A DNA stretch of 64,000 nt, taken from assembly GCF_000150275.1 (NCBI RefSeq), contig NW_002060957.1:606220-670219 (forward strand). The letters are read 5' to 3'. Positions 22,316 to 33,345 of this stretch are shown piece after piece. Position 1 is the first letter of the stretch, and each line of letters starts with the position of its first letter. The notes under the pieces are model-generated. The model was not told the origin of the DNA, did no database searches, and was given only the letters and a program-made list of their open reading frames with translations. A program made the position numbers and the translations under genes. This stretch comes from Trichoplax adhaerens (Eukaryota; Placozoa; Uniplacotomia; Trichoplacea; Trichoplacidae).

Positions 22316-24788
22316 ATGGCGACGAGGTTTTTTAATCGACTTGGTCAATTAGGTGTTGCTCTGGCCATTGGTGGTGGAGTGCTTAATTCTGCATTATACA
22401 ACGGTAATACTCTAATAAGTAACATGTTCGATGATGGATAGAGTAGCTATCGCTTTGGTTGTAGGCTGTGTTATAGAAAATTCAATCATTGAAAGAGCAG
22501 CATACGCGTGCTGTTCCGACAGATAAAACCTCACTTAAACGACGTCTGGCACACAGAATTTTCATCACTTTTGTAATAAGCTTATCCATTTCTTGTATTG
22601 GTAGTCTCTTTACCAAGTTCTATTAAAGTTTACTGTTATAGTAGTCAAACTATCATTTACTGCGGTTGTCATTTAGTAGTACGGCACGATCGTTATACAG
22701 TATTTGGGGGTATGTAAGCAAAGTCTGTTCAGCAAGCGTAGGATAAATCTTGCTTGCCGACGGTCATACTGTACATCCCTCAAGATGACCAATAACCCAC
22801 AGTTAAGGCTAACCGTGATAATTTGAACTGCAGTTATACCCGATTGGTGGCGATTTGCAGTATTTTCTGTCACAGATTTTAGCAATGTCCTCAAGTGATG
22901 CGATCGGGTAGTACCTTTCTGTATGTTCTTACTGTATATAAAGAGAAAGCAGCTGACATTCGTGCTAAGTTACCTACCTGCCGAATAGAGAGCGAACTTT
23001 GATAATTTAGTATGTATCGGAATGAACTGTTTGACTTTTGCCAATCGAAGAATTCGTAACCTGTAAATTAGACCAATAGTACTTTAGTGATTTCTAGCTA
23101 CTTTAGGATTCTTCCAACGTGATCATGCCTGCTTTTCCAATAGTCCAATTCATTTAAGCATGCAATGCCGCCGCTGCCTGAGACTATCAAACTATTTGAT
23201 TGCGCCATTTCCTAGTAGCCATTGTCGGATTAGATAGGAATAGTAATATTTCCATCAAGCAACAACATGTACTTCACATACATACCAGTACAGTAGAGAC
23301 GGTATTCTTAAGATGTTTATGAATAAATGATCGAATGAACTACGCGTAAAACTAGAAGGCTTTACTGCGTGATAAACTCACTGTCAACTGTTTGTGTTTT
23401 TTTCTTGCAGTTGAAGGAGGACACAGAGCTGTAATCTTTGATAGATTTCGTGGAGTTTTACCCAATGTATCTGGAGAAGGAACACACTTTATCGTTCCAT
23501 GGTTTCAAAGGCCAATCGTATTTGATATACGTAGTCGTCCTAGGAATGTTCCAGTAACAACTGGCAGCAAAGGTAAACCAATTTAGACTTCTTTCTTTGA
23601 CTACAGTACTCTATACTCGCATTATTTATCCCATGATTGAACAATCGATTGACATTGTACTGGATTCGCTTACGCACAATGTAGATTTGCAAAACGTAAA
23701 CATCACTATACGTATATTATTTCGACCGTTGGCTAATACTTTACCAAACATGTATAAGAATCTTGGAATTGACTATGATGAAAGAGTTCTACCATCAATC
23801 ACGAATGAAGTCATGAAAGCCGTAGTGGTAAGTGATCTATCACGAGTAATGAGGTTGTTATTTTCATCGCAATGCTGTTTATAATATAGAAGTAAGCAAA
23901 GATATTTTTTGATCGTTATAGGCTCAATACGATGCCAGTGAACTGATCACCCAACGAGAAAATGTAAGATATATCGTATATTCTTCTTATTGGATGGAAA
24001 CTACGTAACGTGGTATATTGCAAATATTCAATTTCTAAATAGAATTACCTTTTTGCAGGTATCACATATGATTAGGCAGCAACTAACTGAACGCGCAGCA
24101 AGTTTTGGAATACTACTAGACGACATTTCCATCGTAAGTAAAATCAATTCTCAACCATTTTTAAACTTACAAAGGCTTTGATCCTCTAAGAACGTCATTA
24201 CTTCGATAGACTCATTTAACATTTGGGCATGAATTCACACATGCTGTCGAAATGAAACAAGTTGGTAAGTCATGAAACGAATGAAGTGGTTTACAATTTT
24301 GACATTTTTTGAAAGTTCTTTATTGTTGAGACATTGATTTGAATGAGAGAAATTTATCTTTCATTTTTTAGCTCAACAGGAAGCTGAACGCGCACGTTTC
24401 GTTGTTGAAAAGGTATGAATGCTTAATCTTCATAACGCAAAAATCATTGAACTCGCCCTTATAAGGCTGGCTTACATTCAATCCACTTTAGCTTCTTGAA
24501 GATCATGTTAGCTTGACTAAAAAGTTAATCAATCAAAACTAATGGAACTTTCCTTTATTCATAACGTTCTAGGCTGAACAGCAAAAAATGGCTGCTGTTA
24601 TTACCGCTGAAGGTGATGCTCGTGGTGCTAAATTACTTGCAAGTGCATTCGCTGAAGTAGGTGAAGGTTTAATTGAATTAAGAAGATTGGAAGCGGCCGA
24701 AGAAATTGCACAAGTTTTAGCTCGCTCTCGTAATGTAGCCTATTTACCAAATGGGCAAAATGTTCTGATGAATTTACCAAACCCATAA
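22316..24788 (+). CDS. PHB1: Prohibitin-1
   Basis: Subunit of the ring-shaped prohibitin complex of the mitochondrial inner membrane, which scaffolds proteases and supports cristae and respiratory-chain assembly. Eight exons join in frame to 273 residues (human PHB1: 272): 22316-22403, 23411-23572, 23685-23827, 23922-23963, 24059-24133, 24210-24264, 24372-24412, 24573-24788. The N-terminal helix ([18 protein letters not shown]) is the membrane anchor. The SPFH/PHB domain follows, with [34 protein letters not shown] and [17 protein letters not shown]. The C-terminal coiled coil is [18 protein letters not shown]. The start ATG is fixed by the match to the family N-terminus and by the phase-1 junction into GTT-GAA. 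All introns are GT..AG. An AATAAA motif near 24806 and others near 24955 could be polyadenylation signals. Confidence 0.98.
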
Positions 24789-27105
24789 CTATTTCTATAT
24801 TATTAATAAATTAACTTCAGGCTAATTATAACATGCTTAAGTGTAATGCTTATGATTGTATACATGGATTCTGGATATTAATTTACGGCTTCATAGGTTC
24901 TCAGTGCCTATTCCTGTAAAAACTTACATTTGCTCATGCTGAGAAATGAATAGTAATAAAATAAAGAACAATTTTTGTCGGACATCTACTTGACGAGCAA
25001 TGCTATTAATAATGTTACAGTAAGTAGGCGTACCATGTTGAAATGGTACAAATCTTGCCAGTGGTAGCACCACACTCGATTAGGCAGGCCATCGTACAGC
25101 CACTTTTGGGATAGCAACGTTTAGGTCTACCAATCCATAACCGTATCATGATTTTGTTGCCTGAATAGATTTTCAAGCATTGAGATGCATTGGGCAGCAT
25201 AAATCAACCTCCTTATAAACTCACGTCAGTGTAGAACAAATTAAATTGGACATTTGATTGCACAAACAACGTCAGTGTCCTCTCTATATCATCGTTCTTG
25301 TTGTCTACAATTGCCATGAAGTTGTAAACTGTTTGCTTCCTACATACGCGTAGTGGTACCTAAAATGATGAATTGCACTATAGTAAGTGACTACTATTCT
25401 GGTGCTACGTCTACCAAGAAACTACTGCAATGCATCCAACGGCATTGGAAGCAGTCCTACCATTCCAGTGCGAAGAATTCTATGTCAAATCATAACGCAA
25501 ATGCACAATACACAGAAAAAAGTTCAAGATTGAAATTTTTATTTCAATCATTTTATAATACATACTTGTGAATCGGTAGATGTACACTGTATAACATGTT
25601 CACAACAAGAAGTAGTTAATAGTGTCAATGAATAAGTTTCGATAACAAAATGTTCTTCACCCATGTTTATTTATTAACATTGACTGCTGATACGTGTATT
25701 GACAACGGACTACTAGTAAATACGTATAGAAGCATCTTGAAAATGATGCTGGCAAAATTAATAAATAAGTCAAAACTGTCGCCTAATTGATATATTTAAC
25801 TCAATCGCTCGTTTCTTAGGCTTGCTATTGTTTTACATCGATTACAATAATGAATAAATCATTTGCAAAAGTAATTGGTAACGATCATTTTGATTGTTTA
25901 TCTGCGTCCAAAGTAAAATAAGTCAACTGCTTTTGACTCTAATGCTATCTAGGATTATACGAAGTAATGATGGCGGTCAAAATGCCAACTGCAAAATGTC
26001 ATCTGATGCTGCATGTCAATGCAGTAACCACTTGTCTACGATGAAGGTGAAACTTAAAGCAGTCATTGGTTTAAAAATGATTTATAACCGACCACGATGT
26101 CCAACTCTAAAACCACCTAATGCATAACCAAAGTTAATTATGCTTGTAACAACGCAGCTAGGATGACAATCCTATTGCAATTGCATTCATTCCTTCATTA
26201 ATTCAACAGAAAAAAAATATAGTCAAACTGTTCACGCTACACCAAGATAAAAACTAGTGACGATAGCTGTCTTTAAAAACTAACTAATAAATAAAATGGT
26301 CAGTGAAAAAAAAAGAAAATATAAGTTTACTAAATGGACTAGAGCTGTTGAAGAATGATTCCATTTCAAATCATAATCCATTCATCAATCAATCACTGAA
26401 TAACAGATGTTGTAGAATTACTGATAGGCTGATATGTGCAATTCATCCGTAGCTTGAAGGCTAACGTGGATAGCATGATCCATTCATGAACTATCAAAAT
26501 GACGTTTACTCGTCTTGTCAAGATGCTGTAAGCCATTATCCACCACAAGACTGCATGCACTTTGCACAAGGCTACGCAAGGTAGCCAAGGTGATTGCCCT
26601 GGTTACGTCTTGGCATGGGCAACATCAACCGATAAATTCCAGTAATAGCTGCAATATTGATAGATACGATAAAGATAACTTGGTAGGAAACGATACGTCG
26701 TATAACTAGACATGACAAAAATGGTGAGGAAGAGAGTATAGAATAGCACTTTTTCCCAAGTCTGAAAGGTTATAACGCTAGTGGATAACTCAAATAGAAA
26801 ACGAAAGCGTTCCAATTTTCGACATAATACAGCCATGGCCAATGTTGTGTAAAAAGTGGAATTGTTCTTGCTTGAAGCTCAGTTCAGCTAGTGGATCGTG
26901 TGTAACCAACTCGTCGATATCGACAAGATGGCGATGGAATGGTTTCAATCTTGCAGGAAAATCCAGCAATTCTTCCAATCTTGCAAGTTAATCCACCGAT
27001 TTCAGTGAAGTAAAACAGAGCTCGGCAATGGAAGACAGCGTTTCCTCGACGTTTTCCTTTGGCTACTTTGCTCTTGTCGAGATTGACGGACGACGCGCTT
27101 CAACA
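24789..27105. other. Intergenic DNA, mostly unrecognised
   Basis: No confident gene. A 61-residue cysteine-rich minus-strand frame at 25015-25200 and others at 25353-26127 plus have no recognisable motif. Only the segment 26603-26998 looks coding-like and is listed separately. Confidence 0.5.
26603..26998 (-). pseudogene. Possible broken exon of a membrane protein
   Basis: Two overlapping minus-strand frames both look protein-like. The first (about 26998-26793) has LLDFPARLKPFHRHLVDIDE and AELSFKQEQFHFLHN. The other (26842-26603) has a basic segment CRKLERFRFLFEL followed by a hydrophobic stretch WEKVLFYTLFLTIFVMS that could be a membrane hairpin. They overlap by one frame shift and are not joined by clear splice sites. 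I do not recognise the family. It may be a decayed gene fragment or chance. Confidence 0.2.
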
Positions 27106-27469
27106 CTGGTAGTCTGAACTCACTGCAACGAGCTACTGCGGTACGTACGTACTTACAGTTCGTGTCGCAATGGTCGTGTCACAATGGGTCATTCAAAATC
27201 TTTTATGTCTTTTGACCTGGTTTGCCTTCAGTGCCGCCGTGTATTGAGTACAGTACTGGAGGGAGGCGTCATCCAAGTGACGTGCGATCGCTCGTCACCG
27301 GTCGCTGGTAGTCTGAACTCACTGCAACGAGCTACTGCAGTACGTACGTACTGACGGGTCGTGTCACAATGGGTCATTCAAAATGTTTCTGTCTTTTCAC
27401 CCGGTTTGCCTTCAGTACAGTACTGGAGGGAGGAGTCATCCAAGTGACGTGACGCTCGCTCGTCACCGG
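27106..27469. repeat. 199-bp tandem duplication
   Basis: Copy 1 is 27106-27304 and copy 2 is 27305-27469. Both begin CTGGTAGTCTGAACTCACTG, share ACGAGCTACTGC(G/A)GTACGTACGTACT and CAATGGGTCATTCAAAAT, and end with CATCCAAGTGACGTG and GCTCGTCACCGGT. Copy 2 has small deletions. The DNA is more GC-rich than its surroundings. Confidence 0.9.
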
Positions 27470-27526
27470 TTGTCACCGTACTCATTCACTGTTGACACGA
27501 GACGTGATCATTCAAACGGTCAAATC

Positions 27527-27542
27527 AGGTCATCAGAGGTCA
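27527..27542 (+). promoter_or_regulatory. Perfect DR4 nuclear-receptor half-site pair
   Basis: AGGTCA TCAG AGGTCA: two perfect consensus half-sites as a direct repeat with a 4-bp spacer, the DR4 class bound by RXR heterodimers and COUP-type receptors in animals. It lies about 1.8 kb upstream of the DRC5 start. Function is not shown by the sequence; a 12-base match can occur by chance, although rarely in a window this size. Confidence 0.4.
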
Positions 27543-27694
27543 TTTCATGATTCATCGTACCATGTCACCCCATGAGCACTGTGACGGTGATTCGGTGTAC
27601 AATGAAATCAAAATGGCAACCTTGGCGTGTTGATATTTGGATAGGGCCTTTTTTCCATTTTGATTGTACCTCAATTTTGAGAATGCATTTTGAC

Positions 27695-28020
27695 TGTGCC
27701 AAGTACAGTACAGCAGTGCTGTGCTGCCGATCAACTACGTTGAACTGTGCCAAGTACAACAGTACTGTGCTGTCGATCAACTACGTTGAACTGTGCCAAG
27801 TACAGCAGTGCTGTGCTGCCGATCAACTACGTTGAACTGTGCCAAGTACAGCAGTGCTGTGCTGTCGATCAACTACGTTGAACTGTGCCAAGTACAGCAG
27901 TGCTGTGCTGCCGATCAACTACGTTGAACTGTGCCAAGTACAGCAGTGCTGTGCTGCCGATCAACTACGTTGAACTGTGCCAAGTACAACAGTACTGTGC
28001 TGTCGATCAACTACGTTGAA
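27695..28020. repeat. 46-bp minisatellite, seven copies
   Basis: Copy 1 (27695-27744) has a 4-bp TACAG-type insertion. Copies 2-7 (27745-28020) are exactly 46 bp each. Every unit reads CTGTGCCAAGTACA, then a variable core, then GATCAACTACGTTGAA. Core variants are AACAGTACTGTGCTGTC (copies 2 and 7, identical) and GCAGTGCTGTGCTGCC or ...TGTC (the others). The 4-unit variation suggests amplification by unequal exchange. 46 is not a multiple of 3, so open frames here are not expected to be translated. Confidence 0.95.
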
Positions 28021-28320
28021 CTGTGCTTATTTACTTTGGACTTTTTACAGGACTTGATATTGCCGCAGGGGAAATGAATTCGGTTTTTCCCGGTACCTAG
28101 ACGGTTTCGCGTAATGTCACTGGATGTCATGCTCAGGTACTCAGAAAGAATAGCGCATGACTTGTTACTACTCTACAGTACAGTAGAATGCATGCGTTCT
28201 AGTCCGTAAACGCCATCATTTGAGACATTTCAGCACATCATCTGCAATATCATGCAAGAAAATCTGATTTCCAAATCTGATCGGAAAATGGAAAAAAAAC
28301 TGACTGCTTGAATAAAACTA

Positions 28321-28712
28321 AGTTACTGTACAGTATAATGTACTGTACAGTACAGTACTATACTGTAGAGTTGACAAGAAAACAAAACCGAGTGCGTACT
28401 GTACACTGTGCACAGTACAGTACTGTACAGTACAAAAATGCATACTGTACAGTACACTGTACAAATATTACTATCTTCTGCTGACTCCTAACTGAGGCTG
28501 TATACTGTACAGTACAGTAATGTACTGTACAGTACTATACTGTAGAGTTGAGAAGAAAACAAAACCGAGTGCGTACTGTACTACACTGTGTACAGTGTAC
28601 TGTACACTGTACAGTACAGTAGTAGGACAACTACAGTACAGTACAAAAATGCATACTGTACACTGTACACTGTACAATATTACTATCTTCTGCTGACCCC
28701 TAACTGAGGCTG
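28321..28712. repeat. Duplicated, TACTGTACAG-rich palindromic DNA
   Basis: Copy 1 (28341-28500) and copy 2 (28523-28712) share GTAGAGTTGA(C/G)AAGAAAAC, AACCGAGTGCGTACTGTAC, AAAAATGCATACTGTAC and ACTATCTTCTGCTGAC. Both are packed with overlapping self-complementary words such as TACTGTACAGTA and GTGTACAC. The 89-residue minus-strand open frame across copy 2 follows from the repeat and is not a gene. Confidence 0.9.
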
Positions 28713-29310
28713 CCCAGTAGCATTCTACCTCTCTTAGCATTAAATCTAATTATAGTAAAAATAGAAAGAAGAGGCTTTATCATACCACAGCTGTTATTGT
28801 GTGCTCGTACACGGTACAGTAATAGACACTCCTACCCTTAGCTCCTAGCTACCATGGCAACGACAACATAAACTCGTATTACAGGGAGAGCAATAAACCA
28901 GTGATGAATTCGCCACATCGCATAACAAGTAGAGCTGTATCTTTCTATTTAATGATATACATATATTGTACCGATATCCAGTATCCTACACGAACATAAC
29001 CACAGCTATTTCACAGTTGATATCAACCATTCCAAGAATTAACCAATCCCGATACGAAAAGGTATTACCATAGATGAAGATGTCCAAACTACCGTAGCTA
29101 AAAGTGCTTTCTAATAGTTTCTTAGATCAACATGGACTACCATTGATAATTTTGTGTAATGTATGAACTTGATTCAATCAACGATTAACTTGAACGACTG
29201 GTTGAAATCAATACATGTTTACGATACAAGTTGACAATCGATTGCAGTATTTCCAGCTCTGAGGATACTACGTATTCGTATTTTTATCTAGTCTTAGCAA
29301 AGGAGAAAAG
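28713..29310. other. Upstream region of DRC5
   Basis: About 600 bp between the palindromic repeat and the DRC5 start codon. It should hold the DRC5 promoter and 5' UTR. No TATA box or specific site is convincing. Confidence 0.4.
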
Positions 29311-32306
29311 ATGGTAGAACCACCATTGGTACAACGCACCATTTCGCCTACAAGCCAAAACGTAAGGATAATCCAGTTTTATCTTCAATTAAGGAAATAC
29401 TACTACAGTCACTTTACAATTAAAGCAGTAATACCACTTTTATAAATATTTTCTAAAGCAAAAGCGATAATGTGCGATCTAGGAATTGAGGATCGTAGCC
29501 ATGACGTAATTGAATTTTTTTTGTAATTTCAAAAGCGTACAAACGATGCGTTTAAAAGCCATAAAATGAATCCTGCAGCTGATCCTCGGCTCATGAGGAG
29601 AATTATTGCAGAAGATCCAGAATGGTATGACAAATTCACCCTTTTTTTTTACAATTGTACATGGTATACGTAACGTATATGTAGAATCATATAACGAAAC
29701 GCTTTACTGATACTGTAGATATCAACCATTGAGTATATTGAACATTAAAATCCTAACCGTCTCAATTTTCTTTGTAGGAGTCTTGCTACTGTCCCACTCT
29801 TACGCGAATTGTGTATTAAACATATTGTTGGTAATTTCAAAGGTACTAAATTGCAACTTGTTTTCCTTTCAATGAAAGTAATATGATGAAGATGAGTCAC
29901 TGATTCATATGTTACGTATCATGCAGAAAATCCCATCCTAGACGGATTAAATACTAAAGATAGAGCCAAAGTTTTACAGTTACTGCCAACGGATGTTCCG
30001 ATAAGGTAATGGACCATTGTCATAAAGTATACTATCAGTTTTATTCCATAGGCACTTGTTACTCGAAGTAAATTATCTTTATGGCTGTATTTTACGCTAT
30101 CGGAATAGACTAATAGAGAGTTATCTATGAATACTCTAGTATATCGGCTGGTTTAATTGAAGATGAGGGCTACTGGAAACGATGTTGCCAAGCCAGATGG
30201 CAGATATGTGATGTTTCCAAACATGGAGGAGATTGGAAGAGAATGTTTTTCGAAAGAAATTTAGAAGGTAAGTAAACCATAGGTGAATATATACTGCATG
30301 TTATCAAATACGCAATTTTTTTTAAACATCTCGTTACCATGACCACATTAATAAGTTCATTTTTGATAAATTGTAGATCTCATTGAACATTTCGTTCCTG
30401 ATTCTACCGATCCATCCATGGTAATTCTAAAAATGAATACTACTCGAATACTTTATAAACTATCAATTGAATCATTCCTGTTTAATATTAACAATCAATA
30501 TGCTAAATTCACATCATCACACATCATCTTTATTTATCCAGTTATATGATGTTATGAAATTATCAGCAAACTTTATCAGATGCTTGAATATAAAGCAGCT
30601 ATTACCACCAGTGAAAAGTGGTTCCAAATTTGAAGATATTTCCGATACGTAAGTAAACTTGACTCAATACTGTCCAATTTATACAGTGTTATCATAACGA
30701 ACATTGGCCGCTTTCTTATTTTTAGAAACAGTGATGCTGGTGAAAGTCCCGATGTCGATCATTTCGATTTTAATGAAATTATTAGTAGACTGACAAATCT
30801 CCAAGAGCTTCATGTAACATATGGGTAAATATTGACTAATTTTAATGACTACTTAGTGTTAAGTGTACTTACATTATTGCCTTTTGTGTTCTACATCGTT
30901 TATTCAAAGTGTGCGAGACTGTGGAATGAATTTTGAATGGAATCTCTTCAAATTTACGCCCAAAGACTGTTCTCTGTTAGCTAAAGTAAGCCATAATATA
31001 ATCAAGGATGTTTCTAAGGCAGATGGCCAGCAGCGTTATAAATATTATTATATTCCTTTCTTTTATAAATTTTAAAATATTTCATGTTACTCATACATAC
31101 AAGATTCAAGTTCAATCCAACTTTTAAATTTTACCATAAAATTCTCTCTTCTCGTCCATTAATCTACAATAAGTAATATATCTAGCAATGTCTTAAGATT
31201 TACTATAAATCAGTAGAGTTCCTTTAAATAACTATATTCTTACATCGTATGAAGCACATTACCGTATATTAAATCTTGAGTACATGTTCAATATACCCGG
31301 CTATACAGTACAGTACACATTCTAACGCAAATGAATACCATTTATTTCTACTTATTAGGCAGTCAAAAACTGTCGTACCCTGAAAGTACTGCGTTTACAT
31401 AGAAGTGGTGTTACCGATGAATTAGTCAGAGTTCTAATAAGCCATTTACTGGATCATCCTGCATTGATCGCACTCGGTAAGTCAAGTGCGATAGTTTTCA
31501 TAGTCAATTTATATCATATTCTGACAAAATGTCTTCTATTGCTATGCTTTTATAAAGATCTATCTTATAATAAAATAAGTGATAGTGGTGCCAGAGCAAT
31601 TGGAAAATTTTTAAACGGTCATAGTAAGCTTATTCATCTTAACTTATGCGGTAATCAAATTCACGGACCGGGAGCTTCTGCAATTAGCCACGCATTACAA
31701 AAGAATGCAACTTTAAGAACTCTAAATATCCGAGTTAACAGGTTACAGCCTAGATATAATTTTTAAAGTTTATGCTCTTTCTTAACCCTATCATAACTTT
31801 TCATTGCAATTGTATAGATTAAGTGATGAGGGAGGTCAGGCATTGTGCAAAGCATTAATGAAAAACAAAATTCTTTCCCTTATGGATATCGGAGCAAATG
31901 ATTTAACAGAACCGACAGCAATGGCTTTAGCCAAGGTAATCTTAAGATAATCAATCTAACATAGTTATTCATGTTCAAATATAAATATTTCTTTCGTTAT
32001 TTATTTCCAAAAGGTTATTCTCCATAATAAAGTAATTACGTCCATAAATCTGTCTTGCAACAAACTCGGACCGGTAAATCAAATATTTATGTTAGAATTG
32101 TATTTAGAATCATGCTACTTGAACTTATTTTCATTAACGCTTTTATTGGAAAGGATGGGGGAAAAGCACTGCAAGAGAGCATGGAAGAAAATCATAGAAT
32201 TATCAATATGGATTTAAGATTGACTGAAGTCGGCCAGGAAAGCGAATACTGCATCAATCAGGTCTTAAAGCGTAATAAAGAAAACCTTATACATAGATTT
32301 CATTAA
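29311..32306 (+). CDS. DRC5: Dynein regulatory complex subunit 5 (TCTE1)
   Basis: Leucine-rich-repeat subunit of the nexin-dynein regulatory complex, which links outer doublets in motile cilia and tunes dynein activity. Fourteen exons give 456 residues (human 501): 29311-29361, 29536-29624, 29778-29842, 29927-30005, 30140-30267, 30377-30420, 30542-30648, 30726-30824, 30910-30985, 31359-31476, 31558-31741, 31818-31935, 32014-32073, 32154-32306. Family landmarks in order: MNPAADPRLMRRIIAEDPEW, EDEGYWKRCCQARW, GGDWKRMFFERNLE, DLIEHFVP, DCGMNFEWNLFKFTPKDC. Then RNI-like LRRs with HLNLCGNQIHGPGA, GANDLTEPTA and INLSCNKLGP, and the C-terminal MDLRLTEVGQESEY. The start ATG is the first in a frame that continues cleanly; human has a longer N-terminus. 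All introns are GT..AG and the phases close. Confidence 0.96.
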
Positions 32307-33345
32307 AAATAAAATTTTAAGACCCTGTGCTAAATTAATTGGTTGTAATAATTTTACTCTGACTTGGTATGAGGTGTAAGCTTTGGCCGCGTGCTCGCAG
32401 TATCCATACGTATATTATGTAAATTTATAAATATTTTAAAAATTACTTACATCTAGTTTTTCACTGAAACTTTTAATCATTTATATTAACATTTGACCAA
32501 TGTACAAACGATTATACTTCATATACAGTATTTAACAACAGTCTAGCAATACATTTCATATGTCAATTAATGATCAACCATCATTTCTGGATAGAAATTG
32601 AAGTATAGCAATGCCATATATAACGGTAGAAGACATTTCAAATTATGTAACAATTTATTGCTAACCGTAAGAATTTCATTGATGCCAAATTTTAGCCAGA
32701 TAATGATTTACTCGTATATACAGGACTGTTTTTACGTAACGTTTATGTCAAATTTGAAATAAAACCTCTATGCAGTAATCTGGAGCTGATGGTATAGCCA
32801 AGGTATGCGAAAATAAAATTCATCGACGCAATGATAAGTTTTAAGGAGATGATCGATTCATGTCCTAAAGAGCGATTGATCAATTAGGGACTCGGAATAT
32901 CCAAATAAATTGATTTCATCTTAGGCAACATATAATGCTATAACTTCGTGATGGTCCAATTATTTAAATATTTTTATTCGAAACAAAATAAACTACCCAT
33001 GAAATAGTTACCAGCTTCCATTCAACCTATTTTAAATTTATATAATTCAGGTGTATCATGTCATGCATATTAACACCAAGAGTACAAAATGTTTACACTA
33101 AAAGAAATTCACGTAATAAATTAGATTAAATAGTATAATCACATCCATATAATGTACTCTAGTTCACCAGATACAAGAGGAACAATGAAAACTTGAAATA
33201 GACTAGAAATGGATAAGACCACTTTAGTCAATTGTAAGAGCAATATTTTTATTTTGCCTGTGGCCAAAACGAGCTCTACATAAGCAATGTTCATATTTAT
33301 TACTTTATGATGGAATTAGAACTAGCTAACAGCAACACTCAAATT
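32307..33345. other. Convergent intergenic spacer
   Basis: AT-rich spacer between the 3' ends of DRC5 (plus) and the first nucleotidase gene (minus). AATAAAAT follows the DRC5 stop within 20 bp. No other gene seen. Confidence 0.6.

Noticed and set aside
27552-27835. Overlapping open frames on both strands
   Set aside because: Produced by the start of the 46-bp minisatellite; the frame shifts with each unit.
28471-28740. 89-residue minus-strand open frame
   Set aside because: Entirely within the palindromic TACTGTACAG duplication. Low-complexity translation, no family resemblance.
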